Assembly: GCA_005881995.1 (NCBI GenBank)
Contig: VBHV01000081.1
Span: 1 to 6,131, forward strand
Reading direction: 5' to 3'
Origin: Chloroflexota bacterium
GTDB lineage: Bacteria > Chloroflexota > Ktedonobacteria > Ktedonobacterales > Ktedonobacteraceae
Length of the DNA: 6,131 bases
The notes beneath the pieces were generated by a model. The model searched no databases. It had not been told where the DNA came from and was given only the letters and a program-made list of their open reading frames with translations. Below are positions 1 to 5,106 of the stretch, piece by piece. The position numbers and the translations under genes were made by a program. Numbering within the stretch: position 1 is the first letter of the stretch; each line of letters starts with the position of its first letter.

Positions 1-333
1 CACCTGCTCAAGCACATCCAGAGGGTATTCCAGCAGGGCCGGTTGAGGACTTGGACCGAGTATACTCGCGTTATTGACCAGTAGATCGAGTGGACCCAGC
101 TTTTGCGCGGCCTCGACGAGTGAGCGGCGGTGTGCAGGGTCGGTTACATCGCCGGGGATAGCAATAACTGAGGTCGTAGATGATAGTTCGATGCGTGCAG
201 CTTCAAGCGCGTCCACGCCACGTGCATCTATAATGAGGTTCCAGCCCTGTTGAGTAAGTTGGCGCGCAAGCGCAAGGCCGAGGCCACGCGAAGCGCCGGT
301 AATCAACGCATTGCGAGATTGAGAATTGGTCAT
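1..333 (-). CDS. Short-chain dehydrogenase/reductase (SDR), N-terminal part only
   Basis: This is the first 111 residues of an NAD(P)-dependent oxidoreductase of the SDR family; the rest runs off the left edge. The Rossmann nucleotide-binding motif TGASRGLG lies at residues 12-19, right after a short hydrophobic strand (NALI). An Arg at residue 38 after the second strand, GDVTD at 61-65 (adenine-ring contact in the family) and NNAS at 87-90 (family NNAG) follow in the usual order and spacing. The catalytic Tyr-x-x-x-Lys would lie beyond the window, so substrate and completeness cannot be judged. The ATG at 333 is supported by AGGAAA at 341-346 with a 7-base spacer. The gene lies 109 bases downstream of the SnoaL-like gene on the same strand and may be cotranscribed with it. 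The family call is secure; the substrate is unknown. Confidence 0.93.
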   Translation of the reverse strand, partial: MTNSQSRNALITGASRGLGLALARQLTQQGWNLIIDARGVDALEAARIELSSTTSVIAIPGDVTDPAHRRSLVEAAQKLGPLDLLVNNASILGPSPQPALLEYPLDVLEQV

Positions 334-349
334 AATCTATTTTCCTTTC

Positions 350-465
350 GGACAGAGAGCATAGAGCGCCTGTCCTCGATAGTGTTTTTATGTTTCTACT
401 TTACTACATGTGGTAACGGAATGCATCCAGCGTGAGGACAGGTTAGCGGCTGTCCTTTTGGACAG
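350..465. repeat. Cluster of five alternating GGACAG/CTGTCC elements
   Basis: The hexamer GGACAG or its complement CTGTCC occurs five times in strictly alternating orientation: GGACAG 350-355, CTGTCC 370-375, GGACAG 436-441, CTGTCC 450-455, GGACAG 460-465. Two pairings stand out. CCTGTCCTC (369-377) and GAGGACAGG (434-442) form a perfect 9-base inverted repeat, and CTGTCC-TTTT-GGACAG (450-465) is a perfect 6-bp hairpin inside the last codons of the SnoaL-like gene. In the minus-strand transcript neighbouring elements can pair in mutually exclusive ways, and the last copy ends only a few bases before the SDR ribosome binding site. This could be an attenuator-like leader or a set of operator half-sites. 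No run of U follows any stem on the minus strand, so it is not a standard terminator. Confidence 0.6.
387..416 (-). promoter_or_regulatory. Weak candidate promoter for the SDR gene
   Basis: Read on the minus strand, TTACCA (411-416) and CATAAA (387-392) are 18 bases apart, each matching the sigma-70 consensus at four of six positions. It would let the SDR gene be transcribed independently of the SnoaL-like gene. The match is modest and the region is AT-rich, so chance is a real possibility. Confidence 0.22.
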
Positions 466-859
466 AATCGAGCAGACCGCCACCCTCGTTCCATTCTTCC
501 ACGATGCGACCATCTCGTATACGAAATATCTGGATTAAGGTTCTTGCCGCCTGCCTGCCGGTCGGTGGAACGCCCTCGTACGTTCCCTGGTGTGTGCCGT
601 GCCAGGTAGTGCGTACGACAACCCTGTCTCCTTCCGCAATTATATCGTCAATGGCAACGCGCATATCCGGGAAACCGGTACGAATCGAGATGAAGTAATC
701 TTTCACGCCCTGTGGACCGGCCGGCTGCCCGGGAGTGGAATGATCGAGGAAATCGTTGGAGAAGATTTCGTCTACGATTGCCAGGTTCCCACGATGTATG
801 GCCTGCTCAAAGAGTTGGAGTAGCAGGACTTTGTTTGTTTCCCAGGTGGATTCACGCAT
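443..859 (-). CDS. SnoaL-like / ester cyclase family protein (NTF2-like fold)
   Basis: A 138-residue cytoplasmic protein of the SnoaL-like polyketide cyclase/ester cyclase group, small cone-shaped alpha+beta-barrel proteins. Visible family features are an N-terminal helix (VLLLQLFEQAIHRGN), the IVDEIFSNDFLDHST segment (residues 28-42), GPQGVKDYF at 48-56, GFPDMRVAIDDIIAEGDRVVVR at 62-83, GTHQGTYEGVPPTGR at 88-102 and the C-terminal IFRIRDGRIVEEWNE at 111-125. Length is normal for the family. An in-frame ATG at 970 would add 37 residues, but ATG 859 has a strong GAAGGAGA 7 bases upstream and the extension would cover the divergent promoter region, so 859 is chosen. The position four residues after Trp123, often Asp in relatives, is Gly here. 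Function may be cyclisation, hydrolysis or simply ligand binding. It is transcribed toward the SDR gene and away from the exporter. Confidence 0.88.
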   Translation of the reverse strand: MRESTWETNKVLLLQLFEQAIHRGNLAIVDEIFSNDFLDHSTPGQPAGPQGVKDYFISIRTGFPDMRVAIDDIIAEGDRVVVRTTWHGTHQGTYEGVPPTGRQAARTLIQIFRIRDGRIVEEWNEGGGLLDSVQKDSR

Positions 860-866
860 ATGTTGG

Positions 867-874
867 TCTCCTTC
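867..874 (-). promoter_or_regulatory. Ribosome binding site deciding the SnoaL-like gene start
   Basis: On the minus strand GAAGGAGA is followed by a 7-base spacer and ATG at 859. This near-consensus Shine-Dalgarno sequence fixes the start at 859 rather than at the in-frame ATGs at 970 or 886, neither of which has a recognisable site. Confidence 0.85.
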
Positions 875-879
875 ATGAC

Positions 880-909
880 TTGCCATAGGGTAGGAATGTA
901 ATGCATAAT
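880..909 (+). promoter_or_regulatory. Candidate sigma-70 promoter for the MFS exporter gene
   Basis: TTGCCA at 880-885 (five of six to TTGACA) and CATAAT at 904-909 (five of six to TATAAT) are separated by 18 bases. Transcription would start near 915 and give a leader of about 90 bases before the ATG at 1004. The -35 box lies in the presumed 5' leader of the divergent SnoaL-like gene, so the two transcription units share control DNA. Two ATGCAT palindromes (901-906 and 916-921) flank the -10 region. Confidence 0.5.
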
Positions 910-912
910 ATA
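907..912 (-). promoter_or_regulatory. Candidate -10 element for the SnoaL-like gene
   Basis: On the minus strand TATATT matches the -10 consensus at five of six positions, about 50 bases upstream of the SnoaL-like start. No convincing -35 box sits 16-18 bases upstream, so the promoter would need an activator or is miscalled. It overlaps the rightward -10 box at 904-909, so both promoters could not be occupied at once. Confidence 0.25.
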
Positions 913-925
913 GATATGCATCTAG

Positions 926-937
926 AACGTTTACGTT
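926..937. promoter_or_regulatory. Dyad AACGT-TT-ACGTT, possible operator
   Basis: A perfect 5+5 inverted repeat with a two-base centre, just downstream of the predicted start of the exporter transcript and upstream of the leftward -10 box. Its position would suit repressor control of both divergent units. No regulator gene is in the window to match it to. Confidence 0.3.
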
Positions 938-972
938 AAGGTGAAGGTTATCTTCTATCGGTTTTTTCATGA

Positions 973-985
973 TGATGATTCATCA
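973..985. promoter_or_regulatory. Dyad TGATGA-T-TCATCA upstream of the exporter start
   Basis: A perfect 6+6 inverted repeat with a single central base, ending 18 bases before ATG 1004. It could be an operator or a small leader hairpin, but a one-base loop makes an RNA hairpin poor. It partly overlaps a simple GAT-rich run, so chance is possible. Confidence 0.25.
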
Positions 986-1003
986 ATTCAGTGGTAGGTG
1001 TTT

Positions 1004-2563
1004 ATGAAATCTTCTCAATCCTCTTCTGGTGTTGCAAATACCAATATACAACAGGATGAACTTCAGGGACAGGCAGGGGCGAGGCAGCATGACGGGTATC
1101 AATGGACGGCGCTTTCTGTGACGACCGTGGGCGCTCTGCTTGCTTCTATTCAGGGGTCGGCGCTGCTGATTGCACTGCCGAATATCCTGGGCGAGCTGCA
1201 CGCGACGTTTTTCTCGATCATGTGGGTGCTGCTCGGATACCTGCTCATACTCACGGTACTCACTCCCGTGGTTGGGCGCCTGGCCGATCTGTGGGGGCGC
1301 AAACGGCTGTATAACAGCGGTTTTATCGCCTTCACCATTGGTTCGCTCATCGCGGGTCTGGCGCAGCCCCAGTTTCACGCGGCGGATCTGATCGTAGGAC
1401 GAGTAATACAGGGAGTGGGAGCGGCGCTGCTCGTCACGAATAGTACGGTGATTGTCACCGATGCGTTCAGGAGGGGACAGGTTGGCCTGGGACTGGGCGT
1501 GAACCAGATCGCGGGCGCGGCGGGCTTTCTGATCGGCCCGATCGTTGGCGGACTACTTACCGAGATATCCTGGCGCTGGGTCTTCCTGTTTAACGTTCCC
1601 TTAGGCATCTTTGGCGCCTTATGGGGTATCTGGCGGCTGCGCGAGCCGGTGCGCCCGTTAGAGCGGCAGTCGATTGACTGGTTTGGCGCTATCAGCTTGA
1701 GCATTGGACTGGCCGGGCTGCTGCTGGGATTGAGCATGCTGGCGTTTCCTTTGCTGCCCCAGCCTGTTATTATTGCCATTCTTACTACCGGTATCGTGGG
1801 TCTTGCACTATTCGTTGCCATCGAGCCCCGCATTAAGGTACCGCTCATTCAGTTGCGGCTCTTCCGCAACCGCCTCTTTGCGCTGGCAAACCTGAGCGGC
1901 CTCCTCAATGGTATAGCGCGCGGCGCCGTGCTGTTTCTGCTGATCTTTTTTCTACAGGGACCGTATGGAAAAGACCCACTGACAGCCGGATTGATGCTCA
2001 CCCCCTTTGGGGCAGCGTTTATGATCGTCGGACCTTTGAGCGGGCGGCTTTCGGACCGTGTCGGGTCACGGCTGCTCACGCCTATCGGCCTGGGTATCTC
2101 CGCAGTTGCGCTGTTTGCGCTCACGACCATTAATCAGTTTACTCCGTACTGGTTGATCGCTGTCTACATGGCGTTAATGGGAGGCGGTTCCGGCTTTTTC
2201 GTATCGCCAAATACCAACGCGATAATGAGTTCGGTGGAACCGCATACGCGCGGAGCGGCGGCAGGCATTCTCAACATGCTCAACAATACAGGACAGATGC
2301 TCAGTATTGCCATTGTTTTCCCGCTCGCTCTGAGTCAGATACCCTTTGCTGCCATTCAACAGGTGTTCATCAATGGCGGCGGATTGGGAAATTTTGCATC
2401 CGCGATCCCACCTTTTCTCTCGGGCCTGCACCTGGCGTTCCTGGTATCGTTCATATTGAGCGTCATCGCGGCGGTTGTCGCGGCGTTGCGTCCCTCTCAT
2501 GGAGAAGAGGGAGCAAGCAACACTATAGGCCGTGATGCACCGGCGTCTACGGGGAATAGATGA
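1004..2563 (+). CDS. MFS drug exporter, DHA2-like (14 transmembrane helices)
   Basis: A 519-residue inner-membrane proton-linked exporter of the EmrB/QacA (DHA2) type. After a polar N-terminal tail of about 33 residues, about fourteen hydrophobic helices can be traced from residue 36 to 495, the number typical of DHA2. Motif A is GRLADLWGRKR at 91-101, the motif B-like segment is GRVIQGVGAALL at 132-143, and motif C with its DHA2 extension spans 171-201 (GPIVGG, then SWRWVFLFNVPLG). A motif A-like GPLSGRLSDRVGSR marks the second half (343-356). The TM1 position that is Asp in QacA-type pumps (LDxT) is Gln50 here (IQGS). The start is taken at ATG 1004, with GTGGTAGG at 991-998 as a modest ribosome site; GTG 998 would add two residues. 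It runs divergently from the SnoaL-like gene and is followed 63 bases later by a lipid kinase. The family is sure; the substrate is not known. Confidence 0.93.
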   Translation: MKSSQSSSGVANTNIQQDELQGQAGARQHDGYQWTALSVTTVGALLASIQGSALLIALPNILGELHATFFSIMWVLLGYLLILTVLTPVVGRLADLWGRKRLYNSGFIAFTIGSLIAGLAQPQFHAADLIVGRVIQGVGAALLVTNSTVIVTDAFRRGQVGLGLGVNQIAGAAGFLIGPIVGGLLTEISWRWVFLFNVPLGIFGALWGIWRLREPVRPLERQSIDWFGAISLSIGLAGLLLGLSMLAFPLLPQPVIIAILTTGIVGLALFVAIEPRIKVPLIQLRLFRNRLFALANLSGLLNGIARGAVLFLLIFFLQGPYGKDPLTAGLMLTPFGAAFMIVGPLSGRLSDRVGSRLLTPIGLGISAVALFALTTINQFTPYWLIAVYMALMGGGSGFFVSPNTNAIMSSVEPHTRGAAAGILNMLNNTGQMLSIAIVFPLALSQIPFAAIQQVFINGGGLGNFASAIPPFLSGLHLAFLVSFILSVIAAVVAALRPSHGEEGASNTIGRDAPASTGNR

Positions 2564-2567
2564 AACA

Positions 2568-2628
2568 ATAGCGCATCTTCTCGCGTGTGATTGCCAGGAA
2601 TGATTTTTGCCACGAGGAGATGCGCTAT
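2568..2628 (+). promoter_or_regulatory. Long hairpin burying the lipid kinase ribosome site and start codon
   Basis: ATAGCGCATCTTCTCG (2568-2583) pairs with CGAGGAGATGCGCTAT (2613-2628) over 16 consecutive base pairs with one T-G wobble (2579/2617) and a 29-base loop. The 3' arm contains the whole Shine-Dalgarno GAGGAG (2614-2619), its spacer and the first two bases of the ATG at 2627. In the mRNA the start site would be closed unless the stem is opened. The 5' arm begins four bases after the exporter stop codon (2561-2563), so a ribosome finishing the exporter would sit on it and could open it, coupling the two genes. A temperature-, RNA- or protein-dependent switch is an alternative. The pairing is seen directly; the function is inferred. 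Confidence 0.7.
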
Positions 2629-4204
2629 GGACTATGAACGAGCCTGTTTGATTATCAACCCCAGGGCGGGGCAGAATTTCGCGAAACTGAATGACTTGCT
2701 GGCGGTGTTCTGGGCAGCTGGCTGGAAAACCGACATTGCTATCAAGGTATACGGCGGGCATGCGATGAAGCTGGCAACCAGGGCCGCTGAAGAGGGTTAT
2801 GACCTGGTAATTGCGTATGGCGGAGATGGCACGCTCAGCCAGGTTATGAATGGAGTGATGAACGCCAGGGGTCAACGGTGTGTGGTTGGTCTCATTCCGG
2901 GTGGCACAGCCAATCAATGGGCGAGTGAATTAGGTATCCCTATTGACCCTGTGAAGGCTGCAATTACGCTTGTTACCAGTCAGATGCGCAAGGTTGATAT
3001 CGGCCATGTTGATGTACGGGAACTGATAATCCCAGATGCACACGCAATGGATGGGCAGGATCAGAAGCAACAAGATGCTCGACCCTCACAGCATAGAAAT
3101 GTGAAAGCGCGATCAAAAGCGAAACATCACTTCCTGCTGACGGCTGGCCTGGGCATTGATGCCGCTGTGATTAGCAACGTTTCAAAGTCGCTTAAGTATC
3201 GCATGGGTCGGCTGGCCTTTGGTGTGGCTGCCATGCACAAGATGGGGGAGCAGCATCCTTTTCCGGTTCAGATCAAAGCCAGTAGCGCTGGAGACGATAA
3301 CAACATACTCTGGGAAGGCAGGGCCATCCAGGTACTCTTAGGCAATACGCGGCGCTACGCGGATGTCGTGGAACTGACGCCATACGCGCACATCGATGAT
3401 GGTATTCTGGACATGTGTGTAATTACATCGGGCACCCCGCTTTCAACTATGCAGCAAATAACCTCGCTCTTGCTGCGGCGCAAGCCAGATGATACCACGA
3501 CCGAGTACTTTCATGGCACGCATTTTGTGGTCAGCATCCCGGCCACTATCGATATACAACTGGATGGCAGCGCCGTCAAGCTCAAAGACTACCTGGGCAA
3601 GTCGGACTGGAAGGCACTGCAACAAACGCCCGATCCGGAACAGGTGATGGTCGATTATCATTTCCGTGCAATGCCCTACGCTTTGCGAGTCGCAGTTCCA
3701 CGCGGATATAGCGGAGACTTGTTTGAGGAAGACAGCACTCATGGCGAAGCTCATAGGGCACAAAAACAATCTACTGATGTAGAGACGGAAGCAGCCGGAT
3801 TCCATGAACGGATCAATACAGGGCTATTCGAGAGTAAAGCCGAAGCTGGCGAGGATGAACAGGCAAAGCTAGCTGATGACAAAGCTTCTGAAGAGTCGCA
3901 GCGCGAAATACCACAACTGGTTACAAGGCTCTTAGATCATGGACGGAAGGTTAAAGTAGTCGCAGTAAGCGCGAAATTGGAGAAGAACGACATGTATATT
4001 GTGGCGGGCGGCGCAGTTAATTCGAGTACAGGTGAGATCAAACCGGTTGCAGTGCAAATTAAAGATAATACGATTTTGCTGCGCTATAATGGTGAAACCG
4101 CTCCACCCGATATCGTCGAGCAATTGCGCGAGGGCATGGAAATTATGGTAGAGGGGAAAAAGAACAAACGTGGGGTGATTGCAGCGCAGCGTGTCGTAGT
4201 ATAG
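2627..4204 (+). CDS. Diacylglycerol kinase family lipid kinase (BmrU/YegS type) with C-terminal extension
   Basis: A 525-residue protein whose first ~350 residues are a DAGK-type lipid kinase that transfers phosphate from a nucleotide to a lipid hydroxyl at the inner membrane surface. Visible motifs are LIINPRAG at 8-15, YGGDGTLSQVMNGV at 64-77 (nucleotide-binding GGDGT), GLIPGGTANQWASELG at 88-103, AGLGIDAAVI at 173-182, DDGILDM at 257-263 and QLDGS at 311-315. A polar insert (about 133-166) interrupts the usual order. Family members are normally around 300 residues. Here an acidic, charged linker (about 365-427) leads to a basic, strand-rich domain (about 428-525) ending EGMEIMVEGKKNKRGVIAAQRVVV, which resembles an OB-fold. 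ATG 2627 has GAGGAG seven bases upstream; in-frame starts before it lack a site. It likely forms an operon with the exporter. The kinase call is strong; the lipid substrate and tail function are unknown. Confidence 0.9.
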   Translation: MDYERACLIINPRAGQNFAKLNDLLAVFWAAGWKTDIAIKVYGGHAMKLATRAAEEGYDLVIAYGGDGTLSQVMNGVMNARGQRCVVGLIPGGTANQWASELGIPIDPVKAAITLVTSQMRKVDIGHVDVRELIIPDAHAMDGQDQKQQDARPSQHRNVKARSKAKHHFLLTAGLGIDAAVISNVSKSLKYRMGRLAFGVAAMHKMGEQHPFPVQIKASSAGDDNNILWEGRAIQVLLGNTRRYADVVELTPYAHIDDGILDMCVITSGTPLSTMQQITSLLLRRKPDDTTTEYFHGTHFVVSIPATIDIQLDGSAVKLKDYLGKSDWKALQQTPDPEQVMVDYHFRAMPYALRVAVPRGYSGDLFEEDSTHGEAHRAQKQSTDVETEAAGFHERINTGLFESKAEAGEDEQAKLADDKASEESQREIPQLVTRLLDHGRKVKVVAVSAKLEKNDMYIVAGGAVNSSTGEIKPVAVQIKDNTILLRYNGETAPPDIVEQLREGMEIMVEGKKNKRGVIAAQRVVV

Positions 4205-4232
4205 CAGATGCGTTCAAATCTCTCTATAATAT

Positions 4233-4262
4233 GGGTATCCGTTTGGATGCCCTTTCTTTTTT
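4233..4262 (+). terminator. Intrinsic terminator after the lipid kinase gene
   Basis: GGGTATCC (4233-4240) and GGATGCCC (4245-4252) form an 8-bp stem with one G-T pair and a GTTT loop, followed at once by TTTCTTTTTT (4253-4262). It starts 28 bases after the lipid kinase stop codon. It closes the exporter-kinase transcription unit and separates it from the S51 hydrolase gene. Confidence 0.88.
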
Positions 4263-4303
4263 GGCAACCCAGGGGCGTTTCTGAATGCAAGGAAGTGTGA
4301 ACC

Positions 4304-4993
4304 ATGACAGGATACCTCTTATTAGAAGGCGGGGCGGAATTTAGCGGGAAAATGGCCGATCCGGACCGCCGCGCCATAGAGCTCGCGGGCGGCCCCGATG
4401 TGATAATCAGCATCATTCCCACGGCGGCCGCGCCGGATAATAATTACCAACGGGCCGGGAGCAACGGTGTGAACTGGTTCAAGAGCCTGGGGGCCACGCG
4501 TGTTGAATGGCTGCCGCTCATCGACAGGTCTTCGGCCAATGATGTGCGTATCGCCAACAAGCTGGCTCGCTCGCGCCTGATCTATATGCTGGGGGGCTTT
4601 ACCGGCTACCTCGGTGAGACGCTCAAAGGGAGTGTAAGCTGGCAGATGATGCTGCGAGTGTATGAAGGAGGAGCGGTAATTGCAGGGAGCAGCGCGGGCG
4701 CGATGGTGATGTGCCAGTATTATTACGACCCGGACAAGGGCCAGGTGGTCGAGGGCCTGAATCTGGTGCCCAATAGCTGCGTGCTGCCTCATTATAATAC
4801 CTTTGGCAAAAACTGGGCGCAGCGCATGACGAGACTGTTGCCCGATGCTGTGCTGCTGGGCATCGATGAACGCACCGGGATGATTGATGATGGAGATTGG
4901 CGCGTGTATGGAGAGGGTGCGGTGACGCTCTATCGCAAAGGTAAGCCGACGGTATTTCAGGCGGGTGAGACTTTTCGCGAGGAGTTCAGATAG
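4304..4993 (+). CDS. Peptidase S51 family serine hydrolase (cyanophycinase / dipeptidase E-like)
   Basis: A 229-residue cytoplasmic protein of the S51 family, class I glutamine amidotransferase-like fold with a serine nucleophile. Known members cleave Asp-containing dipeptides (PepE) or cyanophycin. The nucleophile elbow is AGSSAGAMV at 127-135 with Ser130 as the likely nucleophile; LPHYN at 161-165 supplies His163, and LGIDERTG at 185-192 supplies Glu189. YMLGGFTGYL at 94-103 matches the conserved Gly-Gly loop. There is no signal peptide. The length equals PepE-like members and is shorter than typical cyanophycinases (about 270), so cyanophycin as substrate is unproven. ATG 4304 has AAGGAAG 8 bases upstream. 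The gene ends in tandem TAG TAG stops. It follows a terminator, so it must have its own promoter, which I could not identify, and it precedes an ornithine cyclodeaminase relative. Confidence 0.9.
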   Translation: MTGYLLLEGGAEFSGKMADPDRRAIELAGGPDVIISIIPTAAAPDNNYQRAGSNGVNWFKSLGATRVEWLPLIDRSSANDVRIANKLARSRLIYMLGGFTGYLGETLKGSVSWQMMLRVYEGGAVIAGSSAGAMVMCQYYYDPDKGQVVEGLNLVPNSCVLPHYNTFGKNWAQRMTRLLPDAVLLGIDERTGMIDDGDWRVYGEGAVTLYRKGKPTVFQAGETFREEFR

Positions 4994-5002
4994 TAGCTTA
5001 GG

Positions 5003-5046
5003 GGGCCAGGGGGCCAGGAGCCTGGAACCAGGAGCCTGGAACCAGG
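5003..5046. repeat. Short tandem repeats between the S51 and cyclodeaminase genes
   Basis: Two adjacent copies of GGGCCAGG (5003-5010, 5011-5018) run into two adjacent copies of a 14-base unit CCAGGAGCCTGGAA (5014-5027, 5028-5041) plus a partial third CCAGG (5042-5046). Each unit contains CCAGG/CCTGG inverted repeats, so several small foldbacks are possible. It begins about 10 bases after the S51 stop codon. The pattern suggests slippage-prone intergenic DNA or part of a dispersed repeat family. Confidence 0.75.
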
Positions 5047-5065
5047 GCGACCGCGAGGGTCGCCC
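5045..5065. repeat. Perfect GC-rich hairpin GGGCGACC / GGTCGCCC
   Basis: An 8-bp perfect stem (5045-5052 with 5058-5065) around a 5-base GCGAG loop, directly abutting the tandem repeats. No T-run follows, so it is not a standard intrinsic terminator, although it could weaken read-through or protect an mRNA end. The shape is like dispersed REP/intergenic hairpin elements; copies elsewhere in the genome would have to be found to confirm this. Confidence 0.7.
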
Positions 5066-5106
5066 GTACAATATACGGAAGAGCTGACTACGGGAGGGAG
5101 TTATAT

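Noticed and set aside
860..970. N-terminal extension of the SnoaL-like protein by 37 residues from the ATG at 970
   Set aside because: No ribosome site precedes that ATG, the extra residues do not resemble the family, and they would cover the divergent promoter region; ATG 859 has a near-perfect Shine-Dalgarno.
2591..2626. Upstream starts (TTG 2591, ATG 2600) for the lipid kinase
   Set aside because: Neither has a properly spaced ribosome site, and the added residues precede the normal first strand of the kinase; ATG 2627 has GAGGAG with a 7-base spacer.
2568..2628. The long inverted repeat as an intrinsic terminator for the exporter gene
   Set aside because: The loop is 29 bases, no T-run follows, and the 3' arm is the start site of the next gene; a translational role fits better.
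2174..2917. Minus-strand open frame of 247 codons across the exporter/kinase junction
   Set aside because: It lies opposite two well-supported genes, its protein shows no recognisable family pattern, and it has the look of a complementary-strand shadow.
4225..4230. Perfect TATAAT as a promoter for the S51 gene
   Set aside because: There is no -35 box at a proper distance and the transcript would start inside the terminator stem at 4233-4262; the match is probably incidental.
5003..5065. CRISPR array or origin iterons
   Set aside because: The units are 8 and 14 bases, directly adjacent with no spacers, only about two copies each, with no cas or replication gene nearby.
4322..5071. Minus-strand open frame opposite the S51 hydrolase gene (249 codons)
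   Set aside because: No family features; the plus-strand gene has catalytic motifs and a good ribosome site, so this is a shadow.
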